A model generated the notes under the pieces. The model worked only from the letters and a program-made list of their open reading frames with translations. It was not told the origin of the DNA and did not search any database. Shown in pieces: positions 7,904 through 18,500 of a stretch of 62,354 nt of DNA (positions are counted from its first letter, which is position 1; each line of letters opens with the position of its first letter). The stretch lies in assembly GCF_014879935.1 (NCBI RefSeq), contig NZ_JACSRD010000167.1, positions 1 to 62,354 on the forward strand, given 5' to 3'. The position numbers and the translations under genes are program-made. Source of the stretch: Prosthecobacter sp. GTDB taxonomy: Bacteria; Verrucomicrobiota; Verrucomicrobiia; Verrucomicrobiales; Verrucomicrobiaceae.

Positions 7904-8881
7904 TCAGGCCTTCAGATGGCGGGTGCAAACCTCCATCAGCCCGCTCCGCGTCGTGCACCTGCGCATCTCGTGCAGGAAGGCGGTGGAATCATCCAGATCC
8001 GGCCCGAAGAAGTTCAGGTGCTTCTTGATGCGGTTTACCTGGTCGAGCTCACGCGTCTGCGGCGTCGTCACCGTTTCATACAAAGCTTCGATGTAGGCCA
8101 GCTTGTCCGCCGCAGTCGGCTGGAACACCGCCTGACCGCTGAGATGCTGCCGGATCTGCTCAAACATCCACGGATTGCGGATCGCACCGCGTCCGATCAT
8201 GAGACCATGCACGCCGGTTTGCCGGACCACAGCCTCCGCCTCACCATGGGAGCCCACATTGCCATTCGCCAGCACAGGGCAGGGGAGGGAGGCCTTCGCC
8301 TTCGCGATCAAATCGTAGCGCACCCCGTCTCGATACATCTGCGTCACCGTGCGACCGTGAATCGTGACCAGGTCAACGCCGTGCTTCGCAAACAGCGGCA
8401 CCAGCACATCGATCGTCTCCGTGTCATCGAAGCCCAGTCGCGTCTTCACCGTGAACTTGATCGAAACCGCCTCCCGCAACGCTCCCAGGATGCCCTCGAC
8501 ACGCGGCACATCACGCAACAGGCCACCGCCAGCGCACTTCTTGTAAACCACCGGTGCCGGGCAGCCGAGATTCAGATCAATCGCCGCCACCGCATGCTCT
8601 TGTAGCTCCCTCGCCCCACGAATCAGCGAAGGAATGTCATTTCCAATCATCTGCGCCACCACCGGCCTGTCTGTCGGGTTGTGCGTGATCGAGGTCAGGA
8701 TGTCCTTCTCCAGATGCGAGTCCGGATGGACCCGGAAATACTCCGTGTAATACACATCCGCCCCGCCATAACGCGTCATCAGCCGCCAGAAGCCCAGATC
8801 CGTGACATCCTGCATCGGTGCCAGCGCCAGCAGCGGCTCCCGCCTGGCCAAAAGCTGCTCAAAATGCTGCACTGGTGTCAT
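7904..8881 (-). CDS. tRNA-dihydrouridine synthase
   Basis: FMN-dependent enzyme that reduces uridine to dihydrouridine in the tRNA D-loop. It has the TIM-barrel opening LALAPMQDVTDLGFW, the signature DLNLGCPAPVVYKKCAGG with the catalytic cysteine, the KTRLGFDD strand, IHGRT (catalytic/FMN region), LANGNV and IGRGAIRNPWMF for phosphate binding. The length (about 325 aa) fits the DusB/DusC branch, but I do not assign a subtype. The ATG at 8881 is chosen over an in-frame GTG at 8899. It lies 70 bp upstream of the cytochrome/FGE-like gene on the same strand. Confidence 0.93.
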   Translation of the reverse strand: MTPVQHFEQLLARREPLLALAPMQDVTDLGFWRLMTRYGGADVYYTEYFRVHPDSHLEKDILTSITHNPTDRPVVAQMIGNDIPSLIRGARELQEHAVAAIDLNLGCPAPVVYKKCAGGGLLRDVPRVEGILGALREAVSIKFTVKTRLGFDDTETIDVLVPLFAKHGVDLVTIHGRTVTQMYRDGVRYDLIAKAKASLPCPVLANGNVGSHGEAEAVVRQTGVHGLMIGRGAIRNPWMFEQIRQHLSGQAVFQPTAADKLAYIEALYETVTTPQTRELDQVNRIKKHLNFFGPDLDDSTAFLHEMRRCTTRSGLMEVCTRHLKA

Positions 8882-9004
8882 CTTGCGCTGCTTAACCACG
8901 GAAGCCGCATCCGTGAAAGTGGAGTCTTGCCCCCCTGGGGCCTTTTCCGATCAGTTTGGGCCGAACCGCGAATAGATACCAATCCCACCGCTCCACCTTC
9001 AGTC

Positions 9005-9565
9005 TCACATCAAACTCAGCAGCGCCTCGCGGACCTGGGCCTGCCATTTGCCGAGGTAGGCGAGGCGGGCCTGGAGGATTTGGAGGTCGTTGAGGGTCGC
9101 GGTGTCGCCGGAGGTGAGGCGGGTGTCGAGAGCGGGGAGTTTTTCCAGCAGAGCTTCGCGTTCGGCATCCAGCGTGGTGCCGAGGGCTTCGAGCTGCTCG
9201 CGGAGGCGCATCTCCTCCGGGGCCAGCAGGGCTTTGGCGAGGGCGGAGGCGGCGTTTTGGCGGCGTTTGAGGAAGGTGGTGACGTTTTGCAGCACCGGGC
9301 CGAGCTGGCTGAAGAGCCGCATCATCGCCTCATCGATCGGAATGGCACGCCAGGGCACCTCATGCAGCTCCAGCAGGTGCTTGAGGCGCTTTTCCGGTGT
9401 TTGCAGCGTTTCGTAGGCGGCATTGATCTCGGCGGCTTGCGCGGCATCGCCACCCGGACGGTCGGGATGCGCGGCGCGGCTGGCTTCCAGCCACGCCTGC
9501 TGCAAAGCGGCTTCACTGAGCGCCGCCACACGCGGCAGACCGAGGAGGGCGAAGGCGTTGGGCAT
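9005..9565 (-). CDS. hscB: HscB-like J-domain co-chaperone for Fe-S cluster assembly
   Basis: A protein of 186 aa with an N-terminal J-domain (FALLGLPR at the start, then HPDRPGGDAAQAAEINAAY; the HPD motif stimulates Hsp70 ATPase) and a C-terminal helical region, ending LAYLGKWQAQVREAL, typical of HscB/Jac1. HscB delivers the IscU scaffold to the HscA chaperone. The gene starts seven bases after the iscA stop on the same strand, which supports Fe-S function over a generic DnaJ. No iscU, iscS or hscA is in the window. The C-terminal half is poorly conserved, so HscB rather than another J-protein is a context-based call. Confidence 0.8.
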   Translation of the reverse strand: MPNAFALLGLPRVAALSEAALQQAWLEASRAAHPDRPGGDAAQAAEINAAYETLQTPEKRLKHLLELHEVPWRAIPIDEAMMRLFSQLGPVLQNVTTFLKRRQNAASALAKALLAPEEMRLREQLEALGTTLDAEREALLEKLPALDTRLTSGDTATLNDLQILQARLAYLGKWQAQVREALLSLM

Positions 9566-9571
9566 CGCGGG

Positions 9572-9940
9572 TCAGGCGGAGAAGCTCTCGCCGCAGGAGC
9601 AGGTGACGACGGCGTTTGGGTTTTTGACTTTGAAGCCGCCGCTTTGCAGATCGTCGCTGTAATCGAGTTCGGAGCCGGAGACGAACAGGGCGCTTTTCGG
9701 GTCGATGACGACGCGCACCTCGCTGGAGGTGACCATGATGTCGCGGTTGGCCGGGCCATCGACCAGGTCCATCTTGTATTGCAGGCCGGAGCAGCCGCCG
9801 CCGACGACGGCGACGCGCAAGGCGCCGTTTTCCGCCCGGCCCTGCTTCTTCAGCAGGCCGAGGAGGCGGTCGGCGGCGTTGGGCAGCACCTTGATGAGTT
9901 TTTCGTTGCCAATCTTGAAGCTGGGAGCTGCGGCGGTCAT
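9572..9940 (-). CDS. iscA: HesB/IscA-family Fe-S cluster assembly protein
   Basis: A-type carrier of 122 aa that holds iron or Fe-S clusters for transfer to apoproteins. The three invariant cysteines are visible: VVGGGCSGLQYKM and the C-terminal CSCGESF. VVIDPKSALFVSGSELDY is the family mid-motif. The frame is open far upstream (to 11167), but that part lies antisense to a clear gene and lacks family similarity; the ATG at 9940 gives the normal length. It is probably co-transcribed with hscB. The opposite strand starts a two-gene unit at 10082, leaving a 141-bp divergent intergenic region where I see no convincing operator. Confidence 0.93.
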   Translation of the reverse strand: MTAAAPSFKIGNEKLIKVLPNAADRLLGLLKKQGRAENGALRVAVVGGGCSGLQYKMDLVDGPANRDIMVTSSEVRVVIDPKSALFVSGSELDYSDDLQSGGFKVKNPNAVVTCSCGESFSA

Positions 9941-10081
9941 GAGGAGGGATAACACGAAAAGCGTGATTTGAACATGGAACAACCGTGATGAAACGCCCGG
10001 CCGTGTTTTTTGGCCGCGTCGTGGATTGTGCTTGCCTGCAACGCTGATTTTTGAGACGAAAAGGGCAATCCATTCAACTCC

Positions 10082-10402
10082 ATGAGCGAAACCGCGCCCC
10101 CGCCGCTGCCTTTGCAACTCTTCACCCTCAAAGACGGCCTCGTGGCCAGTGATTGCGGCCAGGATGCCGTGGACCACTACGCCGCCGATTTCCAGGGGCT
10201 GCGCCACTTCGGTCTGAAGATCGGTGACTGTCTGGATCTGGGCGCTCCGTGGATGGGATCGCTGCAGGAGGAGGACTTCACGCTGAACTTCGCCTACTTC
10301 GACTCCGGGACTGATCCGCAGGACCCCGGCGCTGGCGCCCTCATCGGCGAACGCATGCCGATGTTCGAACTCCTTACCCGTGCAAACTCGCTGGAGGCAT
10401 GA
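10082..10402 (+). CDS. Hypothetical protein, 106 aa
   Basis: I do not recognise this protein. It is soluble and acidic, starts MSETAPPPLPLQLFTLKDG, has two cysteines (SDCGQD and IGDCLDLG), and no signal peptide or membrane segment. The stop is followed after three bases by the ATG of the next gene, so the two are almost certainly one transcript and may be functional partners. The coding call rests on the continuous frame, GC-rich third positions like those of its neighbours, and the tight spacing. Confidence 0.65.
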   Translation: MSETAPPPLPLQLFTLKDGLVASDCGQDAVDHYAADFQGLRHFGLKIGDCLDLGAPWMGSLQEEDFTLNFAYFDSGTDPQDPGAGALIGERMPMFELLTRANSLEA

Positions 10403-10405
10403 CCC

Positions 10406-10888
10406 ATGGCCGCATCGATCACACCTTCCCTCCGCTCCGCTCTTGAACGCCTGAAACACGCCGGCTCGGTGAACGGGCTGCTGCTGTGCTGGCGTCGGCA
10501 GATTCTCATCAATCTGCTGCCGTTCGAGGAATTCCGCGCCGAGCGGCTTCTTCAGGTCATCCATGATGCGCGGGCGCACTTCGCCAGTGGTGGCGACCGT
10601 GATGTGACGACCTTCTGGTTCGGCTACGAGGGCGTCTTCATCCTGGCGCTGTTCCACGGTGAGTGTCTGCTGGTGACGCTGCACACGCACGCGTCGGAGG
10701 TGGATTTCCTGCGCCGTGCGGGGCTGACCTTCCTGGATGACACTCAGCTTCTGGTGCAGACGCTGCTGCAACCGTCGCCGGACGACGAGATCAGCCGCGA
10801 GGAGACGCAGCCGCTGGGACAAGTGGGCTCCGATGGCCTGCCTCCGGAAGGCAGCGGCCCGACGAAAGTGATCCCGCGCAAGGCCTGA
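10406..10888 (+). CDS. Hypothetical protein, possibly Roadblock/LC7-like
   Basis: A cytoplasmic protein of 160 aa. Residues 1-120 alternate amphipathic helices and strands (LRSALERLKHAGSVNGLLLC, then FEEFRAERLLQVIHDAR, then ECLLVTLHTHASEVDFLRR), reminiscent of the Roadblock/LC7 fold used by small-GTPase regulators. The last 40 residues are polar and probably disordered. The fold suggestion is from secondary-structure pattern only. It is coupled to the 106-aa gene by a three-base gap. No GTPase gene is nearby, which weakens a MglB-type role. Confidence 0.6.
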   Translation: MAASITPSLRSALERLKHAGSVNGLLLCWRRQILINLLPFEEFRAERLLQVIHDARAHFASGGDRDVTTFWFGYEGVFILALFHGECLLVTLHTHASEVDFLRRAGLTFLDDTQLLVQTLLQPSPDDEISREETQPLGQVGSDGLPPEGSGPTKVIPRKA

Positions 10889-10994
10889 GCGGCGCACGCT
10901 GGCGCTGATTGGCCCGCCTGAGCTTTTGACTGAAAGGTTTGCCGCGGCTGCGGCGAAATCTCTGCTCGTTTTCATTCCCCAACCTCCCACCTCC

Positions 10995-12389
10995 ATGTCC
11001 GACCAAGCTGTTTCCGCCTTCTCACGCCGCCGTTTCATCAATGCGAGCGGCGGAGCGCTGCTCGCCCCCGCTGTTCTCACCACCGTGACCACGTTGCGTG
11101 CCCAGCAGAAGGCCGATTCGAATGAGACGCTGAAGATCGGCCTCATCGGCTGCGGAGGACGTGGCACCGGGGCGGCCGCGCAGGCGCTTGGGGCGGATTA
11201 CAACGCGAAGATCGTCGCGATGGCCGATGCGTTCGACACGCAGATCGAAAACAGCATCAAGAACCTCTCCACGCAGTTCCCGGATCGCGTCGATGTGAAG
11301 CCGGACAAGAAGTTCACCGGACTGGATGCTTATCAGAAGCTGATCGACAGCGGCGTCGATGTCGTCCTGCTCGCCAGCCCTCCCGGATTCCGCCCGCAGC
11401 ATCTCACCGCGGCCGTGGAGGCCGGAAAACACATCTTCTGCGAGAAACCGATGGCCGTGGACGCCGCCGGTTATCGTGTGGCCCAGGCCGCCGTGGAGAA
11501 GGCGAAACAGAAGAAGCTCAATCTCGTGGCCGGCTTCTGCTGGCGCTATTCCACCAGCCGCATCGAATGCTACAAGCGCCTGCACGACGGGCAGATCGGC
11601 GACATCACCGGCATCCTGGCGACTTACTATGCCGGCCCAGTGAAACCCATGCCTCCGGCGGAAGGCCGCCCCGCTGGCATGGGCGATGTGGAGTGGCAGG
11701 TGCGCAACTGGTACAATTTCTCCTGGCTCAGCGGTGACAGCATCGTGGAGCAGGCGGTTCACAGCCTCGACAAGATCTGCTGGGCGATGAAGGACCAGCC
11801 ACCGGTCAGCGTCATCGCCACCGGCGGCCGCCAGCGTCCGGCGGAGGCGGGAAATATCTTCGACCACTTCCACGCGGCCTTTGAATGGGACGGCGGCATC
11901 ATCTGCCACCTGACCAACCGCCAGGTCACTGGCTGCCACAACGAGGTCTTCGACAACATCCAGGGCACCAAGGGCCGCCTCGTCATCGGCAAAGGTCCGG
12001 CCCCCTACATCGACGGCGAGAAGCGCTGGCGCTGGCGTGGCGAGGAGAAGAACATGTACGACCTCGAGCACATGGCGCTCTTCAACGCCATCCGCAAAGG
12101 CGAGGTCATCAACGACGGCGACCGCATGATGAGCAGCACGCTCATTGCCATCATGGGCCGCGAGGCCGCCTACACCGGCCAGAAGCTCGTGTGGAAAGAC
12201 GACGCGCCCGCAGCTCCGCTGCCTGCGCAGGGAGGCAAGGGCAAGGACGGCAAGAAGGACAAGGCGCCGGAGCGTGCCTCGCTGGCGATGATGTCCTCGA
12301 AGCAGGACCTCGCCCCCGACAACCTCAAGTTCAGCGACACCTTCGACCCCGGCCCGCTGCCACGCCCTGGTATCACGAAGTTTGTTTGA
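10995..12389 (+). CDS. Tat-exported Gfo/Idh/MocA-family oxidoreductase
   Basis: NAD(P)-dependent oxidoreductase family protein of about 464 aa. A twin-arginine signal (SRRRFINASGG) precedes the Rossmann loop GLIGCGGRGTGAA; the conserved FCEKPMAVD motif contains the catalytic-type lysine, and GDSIVEQAVHSLDKICW fits the C-terminal domain with a histidine. A lysine-rich insert near residues 410-425 (GKGKDGKKDKAPE) and the ending GPLPRPGITKFV are typical of the exported branch abundant in Planctomycetes and Verrucomicrobia. The substrate is probably a sugar or sugar derivative, by family inference. The ATG at 10995 places the RR motif at residues 10-12. It converges with the PKS gene. Confidence 0.88.
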   Translation: MSDQAVSAFSRRRFINASGGALLAPAVLTTVTTLRAQQKADSNETLKIGLIGCGGRGTGAAAQALGADYNAKIVAMADAFDTQIENSIKNLSTQFPDRVDVKPDKKFTGLDAYQKLIDSGVDVVLLASPPGFRPQHLTAAVEAGKHIFCEKPMAVDAAGYRVAQAAVEKAKQKKLNLVAGFCWRYSTSRIECYKRLHDGQIGDITGILATYYAGPVKPMPPAEGRPAGMGDVEWQVRNWYNFSWLSGDSIVEQAVHSLDKICWAMKDQPPVSVIATGGRQRPAEAGNIFDHFHAAFEWDGGIICHLTNRQVTGCHNEVFDNIQGTKGRLVIGKGPAPYIDGEKRWRWRGEEKNMYDLEHMALFNAIRKGEVINDGDRMMSSTLIAIMGREAAYTGQKLVWKDDAPAAPLPAQGGKGKDGKKDKAPERASLAMMSSKQDLAPDNLKFSDTFDPGPLPRPGITKFV

Positions 12390-12579
12390 AGCTGGATGCT
12401 GGACGGTGGCCGGTCAGTCGCCGTTGGGAGGTGACTGGTCGTTGCCAAGCGGCATTGACTTCGGCCGGGAATGGCTCGGCAGCGGAAGGCCGTGCTCGAC
12501 TACGACGCATCACGATTGGTGAAAACGGACGGATCAACTGGCTGGAAAGGCGGGCAATGAGCACTCTTGCGTCCGCCGT

Positions 12580-15500
12580 TCACGGACTCACTGACTCTGG
12601 GGCACCGGTGAGGTTGGCGAGGAGCATTTCGGCGAGCTTGTCCACGGTGGGGGCGCCGTTCATGAGCTGGGCGGTGGGAATGGCGATGCCGGACTGGCCT
12701 TCGATCTGGTGGATGAGCTCGACGGCCATGAGGGAATCGACGCCGATCTCGTTGAGGGGGCGTTTGCGGTCGATCTTGGCGGCGGAGGTGCGCAGGACCT
12801 TGGCCACCTGTTCACTCATGAAGGTGGTGAGGATGCCGAGCTGCTCCTCGGGCGGGGCTTTGAGCACGGCGTTGCGCAGCCAGTTGGCGTCTTCGGACTG
12901 GTTTTGACGCAGGGCGTCCTCCGTGGTGAGCAGGGCGTAACGCGGGGTGGTGATGAGCGTGGGGGTGACGGCGGCCCACTTGCCCCAGTCGATGCGCGAG
13001 ACCATCATCTGGCTGACGTTTTTCTGCCGGAGCAGTCGGGCGAGCACGGGCAGGGACTCACCCGGCTTCAGGCCGGCCCAGCCGATGCGCTCGAAGTGCT
13101 CCTCCAGCTTCTTATGACGTGCCACGTAGCCGACACCGGCCATGACGCCCCAGTTCACGGAGAGCGCGGGCAGTCCCTGCTGATGACGGTGGCGGGCCAG
13201 CGCATCAAGGAAGGCATTGGCGGCGGCGTAGTTCGCCTGCCCGGGGCTGCCGATCAAGGAAGCGACCGATGAGAACATGACAAAGTGGTCGAGCGGCAGG
13301 TCTTGCGTCTGCTCATGCAGGTTCCAGGCACCCTGGACCTTCGGGCCGGTGACTTTGGTGAAGCGTTCGACGTTGAGCTGCGGAATGAAGGCATCATCGA
13401 GCACCATGGCGACGTGAAACACGCCGCGCAGAGGCGGATGGGAGGCCTGGATGTCACGGATCAGAGCCGCCACGGATTCGGAGTCGCTGACGTCTGACTG
13501 CATGACGGTCACCTTGGCCCCAGCGGCTTCCATGGCGGCCACGCCTGCACGGGCTTCGTCGGTGGAGGCGCCGCTGCGGCTGGTGAGGACGAGATGGCGC
13601 ACGCCGTTCTGCACCAGCCATTGGGACAAGGCCATGCCGAAGCCACCGAGACCGCCTGCGACGAGGTAAGTGCCCTCAGCATTGAACTGAATGCCGACGG
13701 CAGGCGGAGCCTCTGTGAGCGAGACGCGGGCGCCTTTGACCGCGAGCACCACTTTGCCGATCTGCCGCGCTTGCGTGATGTAACGGAAGGCGCGGACGGC
13801 GTCGGACAGCGCAAAGGTGCGGAAGGGCAGGGGCGGCAGCTTTTTCGCCGCGATGAGCTGGCGCAGGCTGCGCATGAGCGGCTTCGCGTTCTTTGGATCG
13901 AGGGCGTGGCCGAGATCGATGGCGTGATACGACAGGTTCTTGCGGAAGGGGAAGAGGCCGACCTTGGTGTTGCCGTAGATGTCGCGTTTGCCGATTTCGA
14001 GGAAGCGGCCGTATTGGCGCAGAATGGAGAGGCTTTGATGAATGGCCTCGCCCGCGAGCGAGTTGAGCACGAGGTCGATGCCTTCGCCTTTCGTGACCTC
14101 CAGGATCTCCTCCGCGAAGGAGAGGGTGCGGGAGTCATGCACGTGAGGCACGCCGATCTTGCGCAGGAAGCCGCGTTTCTCCTCACTGCCAGCGGTGGCG
14201 AAGATCTCCGCACCGAGGGCCTGGGAGAGGCGGATGGCGGCCTGTCCGACGCCACCGGTGCCTGCATGGATCAGGACGCGCTCGCCTTTGCTCATGCGGC
14301 CCTGGAGTTGCAGGGCATAGGAGGCGGTCAGGTAGGTCACCATCATGGTGGCGGCTTCCTCCATCGTGATGTGAGATGGTTTAAGCATCACGGCATGCGC
14401 GACGGTGGTCACGTGGCTGCCGAACGAGCCGGGAGCCAGCGCCATGACTTCATCACCGGCCTTGAGATCCTTCACGCCGTCTCCAACGCGTGTGATGACG
14501 CCCGCGCATTCGTCGCCGAGTAGCATGGCGTCCTCCGCATCGGCGGGATAGATGCCGAGCGCCTTCATGACATCGCGGAAGTTCAACGCGGCGGCATGTA
14601 CTTCGATCTCCACCTCATTCGGGCCGGGAGCACGGCGTGTTTGTGGTCGGAACACCAGTTTGTCGAGCGAGCCGGGCTTGGCGGACTCCAGTCGGAAGCA
14701 GCCGTCTTCCGGAAGGGAGGACAGGGGTTTCGCCGGAGGTTCATCGAGCGAGGTCCGGGAGAGGCGCAGCGCGTAACGTGCCTCGCCACGCCAGGCGATT
14801 TCGTTTTCGTCGTCACCGGCGAGGAGTTCACCGGTGAGCAGGATGCTGGCGGTCGCGGGCGAGGCGGGATCGAGATCGACCGTGCGGCAGCGCAGGTCGG
14901 AGAACTCGTTCATGATGACACGGGTCATGCCATGCAGCGGAGATTGCGCCAGCGAGACGGTTTGCTGCGTGGGGCCGGCCAGTTGGGCACCACGAGTGAC
15001 AAACATCACGCCGGAAGCCGCGGCGACACCGGAACTGCGCAGCGCCTGCATCAGCAGCAGCGCACTGTGGCAGACCAGCGTCTGCGCTTCCGCGATGGAC
15101 TGGCTGGAAAGCGCGGCCTCCGCGTCCAGGCTCCACAGGTGCACCAGTCCGCGTGAGGAGCTGCCGGGGTTCTCGCCAGCGAGCAGGGCGGCGTAATCTT
15201 CAGCGACGTCGTGCCGCATGACCGCCTCATCTTCAGCGATGCGCTCAAAGCGGTCACCAGGGCGTGCGATGAGGCAGGTTTGACCGCGTTCACGAAGCGA
15301 TGCGGCCAGTTGGTCCGCCACTCCACCGGCATCGGCGAACAGAATCCAGCGGGTGGCTGTCGGTGCGGCTTCCACCTTTGCCATCGGCGCCGGTTTGGCT
15401 GGGCCACGAGCTAGCAGGATCGTCTGTACCCGATCGTTCGCAGGTGCGATCTCTTCGATGTGGTTGAAACCCGCATTCGCGATGAGATCCGGCCAAGCGG

Positions 15501-18500
15501 TCGCTGACGAGGTCTGCGACTGGACATTCCACCAACGATCATCGGTGCCGAGGACGAGATCATGCCACGCGGATGGCTTGTCGGCCTTCATCACCAGCAG
15601 ACCGCCGGACGCGAGAAGGGATTCCACGCATGCGAGTGACTGCGGCACCTCGCCAGACAGTGCGAGGGCGCTGGAAATCAGGATGAGATCGAAAGGCGAG
15701 GCCGGATCGAAGCCCTGGCCGTCCAGCGGCTGGTTCAGATCGAGCGTTTGATAGGTGACGAAGCCGTGATCGGCGAATTTTTGCGCCGCCTGTTCAAAGT
15801 GGCGGTCCGAAACATCCGTGAAGGCGTAGGTAACTGTCTCCCGTGGCAGACGTGGCAGCACCTCAGCGGTGACGCCGCCCGTGCCGGCGCCGATTTCGAG
15901 AATGCGCACGGCTCTTCCTTCCGGCCGCTGTCGCATGACCGTGGCGATGGTCTCCGCGACGAGCTGATGGCTCACGCGATTGAACACCGAGGCCGCCTCG
16001 AAGTGCTCCATCATGTGCGTCGAAGGCAGGCTCGTGCCTTCGACTTTGCCGCACAGCACATCGGCCAGACCGCTGCCGCAGTGGTCCAGCAGGATCATCT
16101 CCGGATGAAACGCCGGGAAGTGGAACACGATCTGCCGCCACAGCTTGCTGCCATTGATGGCGGCCGGCTTGGTGGCGACGCTCCATGACCCCGCCTCACC
16201 GGCGGCATTGAGGATGCCTGCGGCCTCCAGCGTGGTAAGGAGCCCGTGAAGGCGGGGTTCCTGGCCAGGCTTCGCCTTGAGACGTGCGAACAGCGATTCG
16301 ACGGTGACCATTTCACCCAGCTTCGGACGCCAGCCGAGCCTCTTGAAGGCGCTGAGGACGTAGCTGACACACAGGGTGTCCAATCGTGACTGCCACTGGC
16401 CGAGACGCTCGCTCAGGACGAGTGCGGCGTCGTTCGCCGCAGCGGTCACACGTAGCTCGGCGGCGAGACGGCTGATGTCCGGGAGGTAATCGCCGGGGCC
16501 TTCTGTCTTTGCACAGGCGGCGAGCGGTTTGATGTGCCATTCAGGCTGGTAAAGCCAGTCTGCCTGCGCCCCTGAGCCGGGAGCGCTGGTCATGGCGGTG
16601 TGTTTGCAAAGGAAGTCGGTGATCTCCAGCAGCACGCGGCCTTCATCGTCGAGGATGAACAGGTCGATGACGATGACCTTCTTCTCCACGTGCTTTGTGC
16701 GCCGCACATAGGACCACACCTTGGCTCCGGGCTGCGAGTAGCAGCGGACGCGCTCCATGCGTGAGGGGAGATACAGGCCATCGGCCGGAATGGCGATGGT
16801 CGGATGAATGCAGGCATCCAGCAGCGCCGGATGAACCTCATGGCGGCTCAAATCGGCCGCCACGGCTGCCGGAACCTCAATGCGGCCCAGCGCCTCGTTC
16901 TTTCCTGCCCATACATGTGTCAGGCAGCGGAACTGCGGACCGTAGTGCAGCTCCGCCGTGGCCGCGGCCTGATAAAACGGCGCGCCTTCCATCTGCTGCG
17001 GGCAACGTTGCTTGATCGCATCGAGATCGAAACGATCTGGCTGCGGCGGAGCGGCTTCTGCGCGGAACCGCCCGGTCACATGCTGCATCCACACCGGCGG
17101 ATCGCCGGGCGGTGTGCTTTGAATGGAGAAGCTGTTCTCCTCCGGCAGGCAGGCGATTTGCAGGTAAGGCGACTCATCGCCGGAGGGCAGGATGCAGCCG
17201 CGGTGAATCTCCAGCTCCTCGACGACGACGGCATGCTCCGGATGAAGCGCCCGTGCCGCGCCAAGGGCCATCGACACATAACCCGCGCCCGGGAAGATCA
17301 GGTGCTGGCCCACGCGATGGTCCCGCAGCCAGGTGAGCACGCCTTTGTTCAAGGCAGTCTCCCAAGTGGGATGCACCGATTGCAGGCGCTGGTCGAGAAG
17401 CGCATTCAGCTCCGGCCGCATGCGCAGGCGCATGGCGTAGGCCGGTTCGTTCCAGTAGTGATCCTTTTGCCAGGGATAGGAGGGCAGCGGCAGATCGTGG
17501 CCTGTCCGCGGATGCCAGGCCGCCCAATCGACGGGATGACCGTGGACATGCAGCGAGCCGAGCGAGTTCAGCAAGGCCAGCCGTTCCGGCTTCTGACGGC
17601 GCAGTGTCGGCAGCACGAGACCGCTTTGCTCGGTGCCGGCGAGGCATTCGCTCATCGAGTTCGACAGCACCGGATGCGGGCTGATCTCCAGGAAGTGCGT
17701 GAACCCCGCGTCGATGATGGACTGGATCGCGGGTGCGAACAGCACGCTCTGACGCACGTTCCGCCACCAGTAGTCCGCGTCGCAGTCGGTGCCGTTGGCC
17801 AGCCGTCCCGTGACGGTGGAAAACAGCTTCACCTGCGCGTCCTGCGGCTTCAATCCGGCCAGCGCCGTGATGAGTGCGTCGCGCACAGGCTCCATGTGGG
17901 CGCTGTGGAAGGCGTAGCTGACCGGCACATGCCGCACGAAGGCTCCTGCGGCCTCCAGTTCCGTGAAGATGGCGTCCACCGCATCGGCATCGCCGGAGAT
18001 GGTGACCGATTTGAGGCCGTTGACGGCCGCGATGCCGGCTTTGCCGGGATGTTTCGCGATATACTCCTCCGCCTCCAGGCTGGAGATGCCTGCGGCGATC
18101 ATTTTGCCACGCAAGGGAGTCTGCTCCATGCAGCGGCCGCGTTCGTAGATCACACGCACGGCGGTGGCGAGATCAAACACGCCCGCCACATGCGCGGCGG
18201 CCACTTCGCCCATGCTGTGACCGACCACAGCCTGCGGCACGATGCCCCAGGAGCGCCACAACGCCGCGAGCGACACCTGGATGGCAAACAAGGCCACTTG
18301 CGCGATGTGCGTCTCATTGAGGCGTGTGCTCTCCGCATCACGGGCAAGTTCATCGAGAAGCGACCAGCCGCCCAGTTTCAGCAATTCGTCGTGACAGGCC
18401 TGGATCGCCTGCCGGAACACCGGCTCACGCTCCATCAACTCGCGTCCCATGCCCCACCACTGCGGACCCTGGCCGCTGAAAACAAAGGCCAGACGCGGAT

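Noticed and set aside
9941..11167. Long upstream extension of the iscA frame
   Set aside because: Lies antisense to the 10.1-10.9 kb genes and the start of the MocA gene and lacks family similarity; IscA proteins are about 110-125 aa.
12408..12450. Imperfect inverted repeat between the MocA and PKS stops
   Set aside because: Only partial pairing and no T-tract; not strong enough to call a bidirectional terminator.
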